A DNA stretch of 43,081 bases, taken from assembly GCA_007128315.1 (NCBI GenBank), contig SKXQ01000146.1:1-43081 (forward strand), in the 5' to 3' direction. Under the pieces are notes generated by a model. That model saw only the letters and a program-made list of their open reading frames with translations. It did no database searches and was not told the origin of the DNA. Positions 41,503 to 43,081 of the stretch are shown in pieces; the first letter of the stretch is position 1, and the number at the start of each line of letters is the position of its first letter. This stretch comes from Spirochaetaceae bacterium. Lineage in GTDB: Bacteria > Spirochaetota > Spirochaetia > DSM-27196 > SKKC01. A program made the position numbers and the translations under genes.

Positions 41503-43068
41503 CTACACGGACTCCACACAGCGCACCCAGTCCTGCCAGATGCTCTCCGCCTCTCCCATTCTCCTGTGCTGTACAGCCTCCAGCAGGTGTCTGGACTCTA
41601 CGCTCGCGGCATCTTCAATCGCGGCTATTGTCAACGACACGCGAAGGATAGAAGCACATGCGCGATGAGACAGGTGCATGTGCGCCCGTGCATCCATCAG
41701 ACACTGCTGTGCCTCACGGGACACCGTTCTGCTCATATGCACGATCCACGAATCGAAACCTGAATCAGTACTCGCAGCGGACTCCGCCCTGATTCGGGCC
41801 AGCCGTTGTTGAGCAATCTGAACACCGTGGGCTGTGTACTCACCATCATCCGATGAAGAGGGCTCGAAACTGTCTACACCCTGCCATTCACTCGATGCGA
41901 GGGGAACCCGCAAGTCGATTCGGTCAAGCAGTGCGCCTCCAATCCGCTTCCAGTATCTCGTGATCTCCTGAACGCTGCATGTGCAGTAGCCCGAGCCCTT
42001 GCCGAGCGCACCACAGGGACAGAGGTTGGCCGCGAGGACGAGTTGTATCTTTGCGGGAAACACGTACTGTCGCCCGGCCCGAGCGAGTCGTATAAGCCTG
42101 TCCTCGAGCGGCTCGCGGAGTGCCTGAAGGATACCCGGGCGGAACTCCGGAGCTTCGTCGAGAAAGAGGATACCACCGTGGGCAAGAGAAATATCCCCCG
42201 GAGAAACGCTCCGGCCACCACCGATGATACCGGCGGGGCCCGCGGTGTGATGCGGCGATCGAAACGGAGCGCGTCGTATCAGACCCTCGTAGTCCGGGAG
42301 GCGTCCGGAAAGCGAGTAAATTCTGGTCACTTCGGAGGCCGTCTCATCGTCAAGCTCCGGCATGAGTGCGGGAAGCCGGCGAGCAATCATCGTTTTGCCG
42401 CTTCCTGGAGGGCCCGCGAGCAGGAGATGGTGTCCTCCAACCGCCGCGATAAACGCAGCCCGTTTTGCTCGTTGTTGCCCGATCACGTCCCGGAACGGAT
42501 ACGTGTGATGGCTGTGCGGACTACGGTCGCGGTCTGCGTCTTTTGCGCGCGTATAGTGCGATAGCGTGCAGGCGTGTTCCAGGTCGCACAAGTACTCAAC
42601 CGGAAACACCCGTACCCCTGAAACAGCCGACGCCTCCGGGGCGTTGGAGGCGGCGACAACAACCTCGTGAATACCGGCGTCTTTCGCGGCAAGGACCGCG
42701 GCGATGACACCGCGTACAGGACGGACGCGACCGTCAAGACCCAGTTCTCCCAGAACGAGAACCGCGTCCGGTGCATCAACGTGTCTCGATAGCTGTCCTG
42801 AACGCAGTAGAATGCTGAAAGCGATCCCGAGATCAAAGGCCGATCCTGTTTTGGGAACGTCCGCGGGCCCCAGATTTACCAGAACTCGTTCCCTCGGATA
42901 CAGGTAGCCTGCGTTTCTTATCGAGGCGCGGACCCGTTCTCGAGCTTCCCGGATGGCGGCACCCGGCAGGCCGACAATGTCTGTACCCGGGATACCCGCC
43001 CGAAGATCAATCTCGATGGTAACAAGGGACCCGGAAAATCCCTCGTGCGCGTATGCAAAGAGTTTCAT
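41503..43068 (-). CDS. YifB/ComM family AAA+ ATPase (Mg-chelatase-like)
   Basis: 521 residues. N-terminal Lon-protease-like fold (VTIEIDLRAGIPGTDIVGLP, then RVLVNLGPADVPKTGSAFDL), AAA+ domain with Walker A LLAGPPGSGKTMIARRLP, FRSPHHTAGPAGIIGGG, LFLDEAPEF (Walker B), and a C-terminal Mg-chelatase lid ending in the HLLEAVQHRR helix. In Haemophilus and Vibrio, ComM of this family helps branch migration during natural transformation; whether that applies here is unknown. GGAGGG lies close before ATG 43068. It leads the minus-strand run into the protease and uvrB. Confidence 0.95.
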   Translation of the reverse strand: MKLFAYAHEGFSGSLVTIEIDLRAGIPGTDIVGLPGAAIREARERVRASIRNAGYLYPRERVLVNLGPADVPKTGSAFDLGIAFSILLRSGQLSRHVDAPDAVLVLGELGLDGRVRPVRGVIAAVLAAKDAGIHEVVVAASNAPEASAVSGVRVFPVEYLCDLEHACTLSHYTRAKDADRDRSPHSHHTYPFRDVIGQQRAKRAAFIAAVGGHHLLLAGPPGSGKTMIARRLPALMPELDDETASEVTRIYSLSGRLPDYEGLIRRAPFRSPHHTAGPAGIIGGGRSVSPGDISLAHGGILFLDEAPEFRPGILQALREPLEDRLIRLARAGRQYVFPAKIQLVLAANLCPCGALGKGSGYCTCSVQEITRYWKRIGGALLDRIDLRVPLASSEWQGVDSFEPSSSDDGEYTAHGVQIAQQRLARIRAESAASTDSGFDSWIVHMSRTVSREAQQCLMDARAHMHLSHRACASILRVSLTIAAIEDAASVESRHLLEAVQHRRMGEAESIWQDWVRCVESV

Positions 43069-43081
43069 GAACCCTCCTCAA

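Noticed and set aside
1-43081. CRISPR array, prophage, insertion sequence or defence island
   Set aside because: No spaced direct repeats, transposase, integrase or restriction/toxin genes were seen; the genes are housekeeping or conserved unknowns with uniform composition.

Overview
The window is about 43 kb of chromosomal, housekeeping-type DNA, moderately GC-rich by eye and densely coded. I see no insertion sequence, prophage, CRISPR array or rRNA. Gene content points to a free-living spirochaete (Spirochaetaceae-like). The pointers are an alanyl-tRNA synthetase of only 592 residues with no C-terminal C-Ala domain, a diverged FliG-like protein away from any flagellar operon, a lone groES without groEL beside a short sigma-70-type factor, and several spirochaete-looking proteins of unknown function. 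The assignment is inferred from sequence and recall, not from a search.

Region 1 (1-11763, plus strand): a molybdenum-hydroxylase-type FAD protein, dnaE, a YggT membrane protein, recG and rsmD; then a compact histidine set hisZ-hisG-hisB, where the short HisG needs HisZ; then a small conserved protein paired with a large TPR protein. Region 2 (11744-15530, minus strand): a FliG-like protein, a TM2/winged-helix membrane protein and alaS. Region 3 (15616-19394, plus strand): tRNA-Phe with its own promoter and terminator, a long-chain acyl-CoA synthetase-like enzyme, and a membrane protein with three winged-helix-like repeats. Region 4 (19432-23751): pyruvate phosphate dikinase and the sigma factor on the minus strand, divergent from groES.

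Region 5 (23845-30334): on the minus strand a DinG-like Fe-S helicase with an N-terminal JAMM (RadC/JAB-like) domain; divergent from it, asd-lysC (aspartate pathway), a small J-domain protein and a WecA/TagO-like phosphoglycosyltransferase. Region 6 (30331-35731, minus strand): an apparent operon murG-cvpA-holB-histidine kinase-NtrC-type regulator, joining cell-wall synthesis, clamp loading and sigma-54 control. Region 7 (35784-43068): a secreted protein of unknown function on the plus strand, then a minus-strand run yifB/comM, a trypsin-like envelope protease, uvrB, an SH3 lipoprotein and a DUF445 membrane protein, linked mostly by 4-base stop/start overlaps.

The most interesting items are the JAMM-DinG fusion, a winged-helix module shared by two membrane proteins about 4 kb apart, several promoters whose -10 box lies so close to the start codon that the mRNA would be leaderless, and palindromes sitting on promoter elements (notably a 20-bp one at the acyl-CoA synthetase promoter).
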